From the NCBI GenBank assembly GCA_039818985.1, contig JBCBSU010000001.1:2382367-2446366 (forward strand): a DNA stretch of 64,000 nucleotides, in the 5' to 3' direction. The notes beneath the pieces were generated by a model. That model saw only the letters and a program-made list of their open reading frames with translations, made no database searches and was not told the DNA's origin. Both the position numbers and the translations under genes were made by a program. Positions 1 to 7,404 of the stretch are shown in pieces (within the stretch, counting starts at the first letter, position 1; each line of letters begins with the position of its first letter). Source of the DNA: Pseudomonadota bacterium. Its GTDB lineage: Bacteria; Pseudomonadota; Alphaproteobacteria; Sphingomonadales; Sphingomonadaceae.

Positions 1-2653
1 CGCGCTGGAAAGTGCGCAGACAAAACAGAATGAAACCACGCGCGCGCTGGCCGATGCCCGCAGCGCCGTCGAGCAAGCACGCCAGCGCAGCAGTGACGCA
101 GCGCACCATCTGGCGACGCTCACTGCCGAGCGCGACCGCGCCGAGGCGCGTCTCGGCGATCTGCAACAACAGGCGAACCGAATCGAGGAAGACCGGGCGC
201 GTGAAGACCGGCTGACCCATGATGCCGCTGCCGCGCTGGAAGCACTGGAAGAAGAAGCAGCGGAACTGGCCGCGAAAATCAAGACGATCGATGCCGATTT
301 ACCACAGCGTAAGGCAGCGCATGACAATGCCGAGCGCGCGGTGCGCGAAACCGAGGTCGAACTGGCGCGTGCCAGCGCCGAGGCCGCACGAATCGAAGCC
401 GATATCCGCGTAACCGAGGCGGCGTTCGACAATGCTCGCGGGCAATTGACCGAAGCCGAACGCGCACAGGCTGCTCTGGCCGCAGCCGAAGCGGCACTAG
501 AAGATAACGACGTACTCACCCGCCAATGGGAAGAAGCCAAATCGGCATCGGATGCCGCCGAAAAGGCCATCACCGAGACCGAAGCAAAAGTACAATCTCT
601 GGCCGAGCAACGCACCGCCATGCAACGTGCAAAGCAGGATGCCGAAGCAGAACTGTCCGCAGCGCGCGCTGAATTGAGTGGCCTCAGCCGCGAACATGAT
701 GCGCTGGAGCGCGATCTCGCCAAGCGACAAAGTGGCACCAGGCTGATTGACCAGCTGAGCGCTGATAGCGGCTATGAGCGCGCCCTTGCGGCAGCGCTGG
801 GCGATACGCTCAATGCCGGGCTGGCCGATCACGGTGGCGACAATGCGCGCTATTGGTCGGGCCAGGCGAGCGAAGCCCCCGATACCCTGCCCGCAGGCTC
901 CACCCGCCTCGCCGATCATGTCACAGCACCGGCAGAGCTGGCAGCGCGTTTGCAGGCGATACTGGTGTGCGACCGTGATGAAGGACAGGCATTGGCGCCA
1001 GGCCAGCGGCTGGTCACGCGTGACGGGGCGCTGCGCCGCTGGGATGGCTATGCAGCGCGCGGCGAACAGTCAGGCGCGGCGGAGCGGCTGGAACGCACCA
1101 ACAGGCTCGCCGAACTCAAGACAATCATCGCGGGAAATGAAGCGGTGCTGGCGCGGCACCAGACAGCGCTCGACACGGCGCAGACAGCGCTCGAGAACGC
1201 ACAACAGCAGACCCGCCAAGCCGAGGCCGCGCGCGCCGGCGCGCATGAAACGCATCGCCAGGCATTGCGCGATCTGGACACGGCTGAATTTGCGCGCCAG
1301 CGCAATGCCGAGCGACTGGCCGATCTTGGTGAACGGCGCGAACGCAGCGCGAATGCTATGACCAGCGCCAAAGCCGCCCTGGCCGAGGCTGAAGCCGCGC
1401 GTGCTGCACTGCCCGATGGTGCGGCACAGAAGCAGCGGCTGGTCGAGATGGAACAACAGAGCGAGACGATGCGCGCGGCGCTGCAAAAGGCACAGGCAGA
1501 GCTGGCCGCAGCCGAACAATCGGCAGCACAGACCAGCGAGCGGCTGGCGGTGGTCAAGGCAGAGATACGCGGCTGGCAGGCGCGCTCGGGCGAGGCCGAC
1601 CAGCGGTTGCAGGAACTCGGCCGCCGCGCCGGGGAAATCAGCGCCGAGCAAAAGCGCATCGCCGAACAGCCGGAAAAGCTCGCCCGCGCCATTGCCGAGG
1701 CCGAAGCCAAACGCACCGAGATCGACGCCACGCTCAGCCGCCATATCGAAACGCTCAACACCGCCGAAACCGCAGTCAGCGAAGCCGAGGCCGCCAGCCG
1801 TGACATTGCCGAGGCGTTGGCCCAGGCGCGCGAGGGCCGCGCGGCAGCGCGCACCCGGGCGGAAAATGCCGATATGCGCCGCGTCGAAATGGGCCGTATT
1901 TCAGGCGAGCGCTTTTCCTGCTCACCCCCGCTGCTGCCCGAAACCTGCGATTTCGACGAAGATGATGTCGGCGAGGCGGAGGCTGAGTCTGCCGAACTCG
2001 ACCGCCTGACCGCCTCGCGCGAGCGGCTGGGGCCGGTCAATCTGGTCGCTGCCGATGAGCTGGAGGAACTGGCGCTGGAGACCGAAAAGGCACGCACGGA
2101 GCAGGAGGATCTGGTCACCGCGATCGCCGAATTGCGCGGCTCGATCGGCAGCCTGAATCGCGAGGGACGCGCCCGGTTGCGCGCTGCCTTTGAAGAAGTG
2201 GACAACCATTTCCAGCGGCTGTTCGTGCGGTTGTTCAACGGCGGCAAGGCACATCTGGCGATGATCGACAGCGACGATCCGCTCGAGGCAGGCCTTGAAA
2301 TCATGGCCCAGCCGCCGGGCAAGAAACTGTCCTCGCTTACCCTGCTCTCGGGCGGCGAACAGGCGCTGACCGCAGTGGCGCTGATCTTCGCGCTGTTCCT
2401 CACCAACCCGGCGCCGATCTGCGTCCTCGATGAGGTCGATGCGCCGCTCGACGATGCCAATATCGACCGTTTCTGCGACCTGCTCGACCAGATGGTACGC
2501 GAAACCAACACCCGCTATCTGATCGTTACCCACAACGCCGTGACGATGAGCCGGATGCACCGGCTGTTTGGCGTCACCATGATCGAGAAGGGCATCAGCC
2601 GGCTGGTCTCGGTCGATCTTGGTGGAGCCGAGGAATTGCTCGCGGCGGAGTAG
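1..2653 (+). CDS. smc: Chromosome segregation ATPase SMC, 3' part (5' end outside window)
   Basis: The reading frame is already open at base 2 and gives about 883 residues of a condensin-type SMC protein; the N-terminal Walker A head is outside the window. A long Ala/Glu/Arg-rich coiled coil is interrupted near bases 735-1060 by a globular segment with the look of an SMC hinge, then the returning coil leads into the C-terminal ATPase half. That half carries the ABC signature LSGGEQAL near base 2346, followed by the Walker B stretch CVLDEVDAPLDDAN near 2420-2460. SMC dimers organise and help segregate the chromosome. The gene ends 2 bp before the convergent yghU-type gene. Family assignment is firm; only the start is missing. 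Confidence 0.95.
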   Translation, partial: ALESAQTKQNETTRALADARSAVEQARQRSSDAAHHLATLTAERDRAEARLGDLQQQANRIEEDRAREDRLTHDAAAALEALEEEAAELAAKIKTIDADLPQRKAAHDNAERAVRETEVELARASAEAARIEADIRVTEAAFDNARGQLTEAERAQAALAAAEAALEDNDVLTRQWEEAKSASDAAEKAITETEAKVQSLAEQRTAMQRAKQDAEAELSAARAELSGLSREHDALERDLAKRQSGTRLIDQLSADSGYERALAAALGDTLNAGLADHGGDNARYWSGQASEAPDTLPAGSTRLADHVTAPAELAARLQAILVCDRDEGQALAPGQRLVTRDGALRRWDGYAARGEQSGAAERLERTNRLAELKTIIAGNEAVLARHQTALDTAQTALENAQQQTRQAEAARAGAHETHRQALRDLDTAEFARQRNAERLADLGERRERSANAMTSAKAALAEAEAARAALPDGAAQKQRLVEMEQQSETMRAALQKAQAELAAAEQSAAQTSERLAVVKAEIRGWQARSGEADQRLQELGRRAGEISAEQKRIAEQPEKLARAIAEAEAKRTEIDATLSRHIETLNTAETAVSEAEAASRDIAEALAQAREGRAAARTRAENADMRRVEMGRISGERFSCSPPLLPETCDFDEDDVGEAEAESAELDRLTASRERLGPVNLVAADELEELALETEKARTEQEDLVTAIAELRGSIGSLNREGRARLRAAFEEVDNHFQRLFVRLFNGGKAHLAMIDSDDPLEAGLEIMAQPPGKKLSSLTLLSGGEQALTAVALIFALFLTNPAPICVLDEVDAPLDDANIDRFCDLLDQMVRETNTRYLIVTHNAVTMSRMHRLFGVTMIEKGISRLVSVDLGGAEELLAAE

Positions 2654-2655
2654 CG

Positions 2656-3540
2656 CTACACCGCGACCGGACTTTCGCCGCCAATCTTGTCCTGGGTGCG
2701 CAATTCGAAATCGCTGGCGTCGTGGCGCTCGAGCAATTGCTCGGACGGATCGCCAAAAGGCCGGTTGACCATCTTGCCGCGCTTCACCGCCGGGCGCTCG
2801 ACGAGCATCTTGCTCCAGCGCTGGACATGCTCATAGCCCTGGACCTGAAGAAATTCTCCAGCGCTATAGAGCAGGCCCAGCGCCAGTGCACCATACCAGG
2901 GGAAGATGGCAATATCGGCGATGCTGTACTCACTGCCGGCAATATATTCATTGTCGGCCAGCTGGCGGTCGAGCACGTCGAGCTGGCGCTTCACTTCCAT
3001 GGCGAAGCGGTTGATCGGATATTCCATCTTTGTCGGGGCATAGGCATAGAAATGGCCGAAACCGCCGCCGAGATAGGGCGCGCTGCCCATCTGCCAGAAT
3101 ACCCAGTTCATTACCTCGGTGCGCAGCGGGCCGGATGCGGGCAGAAATGCATCGAATTTTTCGGCAAGGTGGAACAGGATCGAGGCCGATTCGAAGACCC
3201 GCACCGGCGTGTCACCGCTGCGGTCCATCATCGCCGGGATCTTGCTGTTCGGGTTGACTGCGACAAAGCCGCTGGAGAACTGCTTGCCCTCCTGGATATT
3301 GATCAGCCAGGCATCATATTCGGCACCTTCATGGCCAAGCGCGAGCAATTCCTCGAGCATCACCGTCGCTTTGACCCCATTGGGCGTGCCCAGCGAATAA
3401 AGCTGATAGGGATGCTTGCCGACGGGCAGTTCCTTGTCGTGCGTTGCCCCGGCAATCGGCCGGTTGATGCTCGCGAAACGACCGCCGCTCTCGCTGTCCC
3501 AGGTCCAGATTTTCGGTGGGATATATTCGGCTTCGGCCAT
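2656..3540 (-). CDS. yghU: Glutathione S-transferase, YghU type (disulfide-bond oxidoreductase)
   Basis: This 294-residue protein has the full length and order of the YghU/Ure2p-like nu-class GST family. An N-terminal extension is followed by a thioredoxin-fold domain with QLYSLGTPNG (the T-x-N active-site element of this class) and NPNSKIPAM, then a helical domain with YAPTKMEYPINRF and SIADIAIFPW. Known members bind two glutathiones and reduce organic peroxides and mixed disulfides in the cytoplasm; that role is inferred here. It lies 102 bp upstream of soxR's stop on the same strand, so both flank a redox-responsive locus. Confidence 0.9.
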   Translation of the reverse strand: MAEAEYIPPKIWTWDSESGGRFASINRPIAGATHDKELPVGKHPYQLYSLGTPNGVKATVMLEELLALGHEGAEYDAWLINIQEGKQFSSGFVAVNPNSKIPAMMDRSGDTPVRVFESASILFHLAEKFDAFLPASGPLRTEVMNWVFWQMGSAPYLGGGFGHFYAYAPTKMEYPINRFAMEVKRQLDVLDRQLADNEYIAGSEYSIADIAIFPWYGALALGLLYSAGEFLQVQGYEHVQRWSKMLVERPAVKRGKMVNRPFGDPSEQLLERHDASDFELRTQDKIGGESPVAV

Positions 3541-3642
3541 GACGTGATTCCTTTGCTGCTGGGTTTCCCCGTCTACATAGAAACAAGTCGGCGCAACGCC
3601 AATACATCGTTACTTTGACGTATCGAGATTGGTTTATCGGTA

Positions 3643-4098
3643 TCAGTCGCCAAGGGCATCACCGAGCACGAACCGGGGGCCGCTGCCCTGTCGCCCGGCA
3701 CGGTCATCAGGGTTATAAAGCGCGCATTTCTCCAGCGACAGGCAACCACAGCCAATACAGCCATCGAGCCGGTCGCGGGTGCGCTCGAGCATGGCGATAC
3801 GCGCATCGATCAGTGCGCCAACCCGGGTGGCGATATATGACCAGTCCTGCTTCGTCGGCGCCTGGTCGCGGGGCAGCAGCGCCAGCGCCTCGGCAATTTC
3901 CGACAGGCTGAGCCCAAGCTGCTGCGCAATCAGAATGAAGGACAAACGGCGAATATCGGCACGCAGAAAGCGCCTCTGTCCACCGGCACTGCGTACCGGA
4001 TGGATCAGCCCCTTGCCCTCGTAGAAACGGATGGCGGACACCGAAAGCCCGGTGCGACTGGCCAGATCGCCAATGCTGAGCTGTGATGCTGCCGCCAT
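3643..4098 (-). CDS. soxR: Redox-sensing MerR-family regulator SoxR
   Basis: The 151-residue protein has an N-terminal MerR winged-helix domain (IGDLASRTGLSVSAIRFYEG), a dimerisation helix and the diagnostic [2Fe-2S] cluster motif C-x2-C-x-C-x5-C at residues 114, 117, 119 and 125 (CIGCGCLSLEKC). SoxR activates target promoters when its cluster is oxidised by redox-cycling compounds. No soxS is present nearby, as is usual outside enterics, so it probably acts directly. It is divergent from a VOC-family gene, and the gap between them holds a SoxR-box-like sequence. Confidence 0.95.
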   Translation of the reverse strand: MAAASQLSIGDLASRTGLSVSAIRFYEGKGLIHPVRSAGGQRRFLRADIRRLSFILIAQQLGLSLSEIAEALALLPRDQAPTKQDWSYIATRVGALIDARIAMLERTRDRLDGCIGCGCLSLEKCALYNPDDRAGRQGSGPRFVLGDALGD

Positions 4099-4129
4099 GA
4101 AACACGCCTGTATCGGAGAAAGATAAAGC

Positions 4130-4160
4130 TTGATCTCACCTTAGGTTGAGGTTGCACAAC
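4130..4160 (+). promoter_or_regulatory. Candidate SoxR box with long-spacer promoter
   Basis: A TTGATC -35-like hexamer at 4130-4135 is followed by the imperfect dyad CTCACCTTAGGTTGAG (4135-4150) and GGTT, with a weak -10 region near 4155-4160, giving a spacer of about 19 bp. Known SoxR boxes have the form CCTCAA-CTTAA-GTTGAGG inside a 19-20 bp spacer, which this resembles. It points towards the VOC gene and lies 32 bp from the soxR start. Assignment is by eye. Confidence 0.6.
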
Positions 4161-4240
4161 AGGCAAGAGGAGGTGATTCGGCGGGCTATTCCAAACCCGC
4201 CATGCTGCACCTCGTGATTGATGGAGAAAGGACGTGCCTC

Positions 4241-4636
4241 ATGCCCACAGCCGGAACTGCCCGAATAGAACATGTGAACATCACCGTCACCAACCCGAAG
4301 CAGACAGCGGATCTGCTGTGCGCGCTTTTTGGCTGGCATATCCGGTGGGAGGGGCCATCAATGCTGGGTGGCCATACGCTGCATGTCGGCGATGACAGCG
4401 ACTATATCGCTGTCTACAGCAATGACGATGCCACGTCCCCTGTCCGCAAATTTGCCAAGGGCCAGCCGCTGAATCATATCGGTATTGTCGTCGACGATCT
4501 CGACGCCATCGAACAAAAGGTCATCGCCGCCGGCCTCAAGCCCTTTTCGCATGGCGATTATGACCCTGGACGCCGCTTCTATTTCTTCGACCCGGACGGG
4601 ATCGAATATGAGATAGTCAGCTATCGCACGCAGTGA
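4241..4636 (+). CDS. VOC superfamily (glyoxalase/bleomycin-resistance fold) protein
   Basis: The product is 131 residues. I chose the ATG at 4241 because GGAGAAAGG lies just upstream; an in-frame ATG 39 bp earlier lacks a site. Two beta-alpha-beta-beta-beta modules carry the likely metal ligands: His11 in IEHVNI, His79 in LNHIGIV and Glu124 in GIEYEIV. VOC enzymes are glyoxalases, dioxygenases, epimerases or drug-binding proteins; the substrate cannot be told. Divergence from soxR and the intervening box suggest induction by redox-cycling compounds, hence a detoxification role (inference). Confidence 0.8.
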   Translation: MPTAGTARIEHVNITVTNPKQTADLLCALFGWHIRWEGPSMLGGHTLHVGDDSDYIAVYSNDDATSPVRKFAKGQPLNHIGIVVDDLDAIEQKVIAAGLKPFSHGDYDPGRRFYFFDPDGIEYEIVSYRTQ

Positions 4637-4654
4637 ACTGCAAACTGCTGCGGG

Positions 4655-5449
4655 CTATTTCCTGACCCGCCAGTCCTTCCGATAAGTCGATTCCTCGGTA
4701 TATTTTCGTTTCGCTGCGTCCTGCTGCTCAGCCAGTTCGGCCTCAGTCGATAGCCGTGCTCTACTGTCCTTCAACAGCGTATCGCGACGGATCGGGATGA
4801 GCTGGGCGATCGGTGTACCGGCGGGCAGATGGAAATCACCGATCGGCCCGGTCCAGGCAAAGGGGAGGTTAACCGTGGTGTCGAAACGGTCGCAATCGAC
4901 AAAGCCGGAAAAGCAGGTGAAGGGCAGGTCAGGCCGGCTGAGCGGCTGAGAGAACAGCACCGAATAGCCATTGGGCACCTTTATCCGCCACGGATTGATG
5001 AATTTGAGCGGCATCGTTGACTCGAACGGCGGATTGGGCGCGCCAATCTGGCCGGGATGATGCTGCTCGACCGGCTGGAACGGGACATCGGGGTGCCATC
5101 CCATCTGGATCGACACCCGGTCCTCGGGGATGCGGAACTGGACATCGAAAGGCAGCGGAAGGACGAAGCCAAGCGAAAAGGCATCGGTCATTGGCAGGCA
5201 TGCCTTGGCGGTGAGGCCGGGCAGACCATGCGCATCGTCCATGCCCATTTCGCGCTCCAGCCGCTTGAACCAGTCGGGTGCGAAACGGATGGCGCGTTCG
5301 GGTGCCGGGATCAGTCCCTGCAATGCCGGATCGCAGAGAAATTCGATCTGGTTTTCGGAGGAGGTTGGTGCCGCGCCCGCAGAACTGGCCGGGGCGGGAG
5401 CAGGGCTGGCGCTGTCGCCATAGTTGAAGCGGATTTTGAAATCGCTCAC
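4655..5449 (-). CDS. Conserved hypothetical protein, function unknown
   Basis: The protein is 264 residues long and I do not recognise its family with certainty. A low-complexity Ala/Pro/Ser stretch at residues 13-32 is followed by a Pro- and aromatic-rich, probably beta-rich soluble domain (for example PLPFDVQF, NPWRIKVPNGYSVLF, PAGTPIAQLIPIRRD) and a basic, charged C-terminal helix. No signal peptide or membrane segment is visible. It is convergent with the VOC gene and sits 24 bp downstream of ubiA on the same strand, so it may be co-transcribed with ubiA. The long, coherent composition supports a real gene. Confidence 0.75.
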   Translation of the reverse strand: MSDFKIRFNYGDSASPAPAPASSAGAAPTSSENQIEFLCDPALQGLIPAPERAIRFAPDWFKRLEREMGMDDAHGLPGLTAKACLPMTDAFSLGFVLPLPFDVQFRIPEDRVSIQMGWHPDVPFQPVEQHHPGQIGAPNPPFESTMPLKFINPWRIKVPNGYSVLFSQPLSRPDLPFTCFSGFVDCDRFDTTVNLPFAWTGPIGDFHLPAGTPIAQLIPIRRDTLLKDSRARLSTEAELAEQQDAAKRKYTEESTYRKDWRVRK

Positions 5450-5473
5450 ATCTTTCCCCTGTCCGGTCTCCGC

Positions 5474-6388
5474 TTATCCCGCCAGCCCCAGCGTCGCACA
5501 GGCGAGGAACATGAACAAGCCGGCATTGCGGTTGGAGCGGAATTTGGCCAGCGGATCGCCCGGGTCTTCGGGTTTCAGCGTCGCCACCTGCCACAACAGG
5601 TGCAGCGTCACCGGCAGCAGCGCCGCCAGCCCCAGCATATCGGGCCGCTTCAGCCACAGCGCCAGCGCCCATAGTCCGATGGCGGCAATATAGCATAGCG
5701 CCACCCCCAAGCGCACCGAGCCGCCCATGGCGCGGGCGCTCGAGCGGATGCCGACCAGCGCATCATCCTCGACATCCTGCAGCGCATAAATGGTGTCATA
5801 GCCGATGACCCAGGCGATGCAGCCGCCGTAAAGCGCCAGCACCATCGGCGGCAGCGCGCCGCTGACACTGGCCCCGGCGACCAGCGCGCCCCAGCTGAAC
5901 ACCATGCCAAGCCAGGCCTGGGGCCACCAGGTGATCCGCTTCATGAACGGATAGGCGGCGACCAACGCCAGGCTGGCGAGCGCAATGCCCTGGGCCAGCA
6001 ACGGCAGTTGCAACAGCACCACCAGCCCGATCAGGCAGAGCGCCACCAACCACATCCAGGCCGCGCGCAGCGACACCGCACCGCTGGGCAATGGGCGGCT
6101 GCGGGTGCGCGCCACCTGCGCATCGAGATCGCGGTCGACAATATCATTATAGACACAGCCCGCGCCGCGCATCGCGATGCTGCCGAGCAGGAACCACAGC
6201 AATAACGGCCAGTGATCGCGCACATCGCCCGCCAGCGCGGTGGCAAAGGCACAGGGCCAGAACAGCAGCCACCAGCCAATCGGTCGGTCAAATCGTGCCA
6301 GCAGCGCATAGGGCCGTGCTGCGGCGGGCAGCAAGCCGAGCAATCCGCGATATTCGCTATCGGGTGTGATCTGATTAGTTTCCGCCAT
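5474..6388 (-). CDS. ubiA: 4-hydroxybenzoate polyprenyltransferase UbiA
   Basis: This 304-residue polytopic membrane enzyme attaches the polyprenyl tail to 4-hydroxybenzoate in ubiquinone synthesis. Both Asp-rich prenyl-diphosphate/Mg binding motifs are present: CVYNDIVDRDLDAQVARTRS (NDxxDxxxD) and YDTIYALQDVEDDALVG. About eight to nine hydrophobic helices fit the family, as does the length. It is divergent from rsmE with 134 bp between the start codons. Other ubiquinone genes (ubiB, ubiE) are about 22 kb away in the same window. Confidence 0.95.
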   Translation of the reverse strand: MAETNQITPDSEYRGLLGLLPAAARPYALLARFDRPIGWWLLFWPCAFATALAGDVRDHWPLLLWFLLGSIAMRGAGCVYNDIVDRDLDAQVARTRSRPLPSGAVSLRAAWMWLVALCLIGLVVLLQLPLLAQGIALASLALVAAYPFMKRITWWPQAWLGMVFSWGALVAGASVSGALPPMVLALYGGCIAWVIGYDTIYALQDVEDDALVGIRSSARAMGGSVRLGVALCYIAAIGLWALALWLKRPDMLGLAALLPVTLHLLWQVATLKPEDPGDPLAKFRSNRNAGLFMFLACATLGLAG

Positions 6389-6522
6389 AACCGTTCGTTT
6401 CGTGCGCAGTCGAGAAACGGTAACGAGAGCATGTCTCGACTTCGCCCGACATGAGCGGCATTAAGGAAATGATTGGACAAAGGCAAAGAAAAGCCCCGAG
6501 AAGCGTCAGGACAGGAGAACAG

Positions 6523-7287
6523 ATGCCCGCAACCCCCGCCTGGCCACCGCAGTCACTGCCGCGGCTCTATGTTGCCCAGCCGCTTTCGGTCGGTCTCGAG
6601 GTTGTGCTGCAGGGCAATCCAGCGCATTATCTGGCGCATGTGCTGCGGCTGTCGGTCGATGCCCAACTGGTATTGTTCGACAATATCAGCGGCGAATATC
6701 TCGCCAGTATTACCGAAGTGAAGAAACGATCAGTCACATTGATCGCCGAGGAATGGATTCGCGAACGCGAAAGCGTCCCCGATCTGTGGCTCTGCGCCGC
6801 CCCGATAAAGCGCGAGCGCTGGCATTTCATGGCGGAAAAGGCATGCGAACTCGGCATTGACCGCTTCTGCCCGGTGCGCACGGAGCGCACCATGGGGGAT
6901 CGTATCCGGCTCGACAAGCTCGAGATGCATATGATCGAAGCGGCGGAACAGTGCGAACGCACTGCCCTGCCCGCTGTTGCGCCGATACAGGACCTGCCCA
7001 TCATGCTGGAAAAATGGCCCTCAGGACGACAGCTGTTTTTCGCTGATGAACGGCTGCATGAAAGCGGCGAAGGCGGCTTTGCCAATGCTGTCGCGGCGCA
7101 TCCGGGCCCGGCGGCGATCCTGATCGGCCCCGAAGGCGGTTTCAGCGACGCCGAGAACAGCCTGATCCGCAACCACCCGCAAGCGGTAGCGGTATCGCTC
7201 GGCCCCCGCATATTGCGCGCTGAAACGGCGGCACTGGCAGCAATCAGCCTGTGGATGGCCGAGGCAGGCGACTGGGCAGCGCGTTAA
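6523..7287 (+). CDS. rsmE: 16S rRNA (uracil1498-N3)-methyltransferase RsmE
   Basis: A 254-residue SPOUT-class methyltransferase. I placed the start at 6523 because AGGAGA precedes that ATG; an in-frame ATG at 6451 would add 24 residues with no family likeness. The N-terminal PUA-like domain contains AHYLAHVLRL. The C-terminal trefoil-knot SAM site is seen as LIGPEGGFSDAE and LGPRILRAETAALAA. RsmE methylates U1498 of 16S rRNA in the 30S decoding region. It is divergent from ubiA. Confidence 0.95.
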   Translation: MPATPAWPPQSLPRLYVAQPLSVGLEVVLQGNPAHYLAHVLRLSVDAQLVLFDNISGEYLASITEVKKRSVTLIAEEWIRERESVPDLWLCAAPIKRERWHFMAEKACELGIDRFCPVRTERTMGDRIRLDKLEMHMIEAAEQCERTALPAVAPIQDLPIMLEKWPSGRQLFFADERLHESGEGGFANAVAAHPGPAAILIGPEGGFSDAENSLIRNHPQAVAVSLGPRILRAETAALAAISLWMAEAGDWAAR

Positions 7288-7404
7288 CCTTTACGCCCTG
7301 ATGACCTGATTTTACACGTCGAGACCCACGCAAAGCCGGGGGTGTTTATGATTAATCAACCATTTGGGACGATAATTCACCGTTGACCAGATGGGGATTT
7401 TGAT

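Noticed and set aside
1048-2511. Very long open frame (487 codons) antisense to smc, and other long antisense frames such as 2722-3618 and 16474-17223
   Set aside because: They lie opposite well-supported genes, have low-complexity Ser/Arg/Ala-rich or His/Gly-rich composition typical of antisense reading in GC-rich DNA, and lack ribosome sites or family likeness.
7320-7404. ACGCAAAGCC before the P-domain gene, identical to a core stretch of class I cyclic-di-GMP riboswitches
   Set aside because: The other conserved half (GCACAGGGCAAACC) and the tetraloop receptor are not found around it. A covariance-model search with the GEMM-I family would decide; a significant hit would reverse this.
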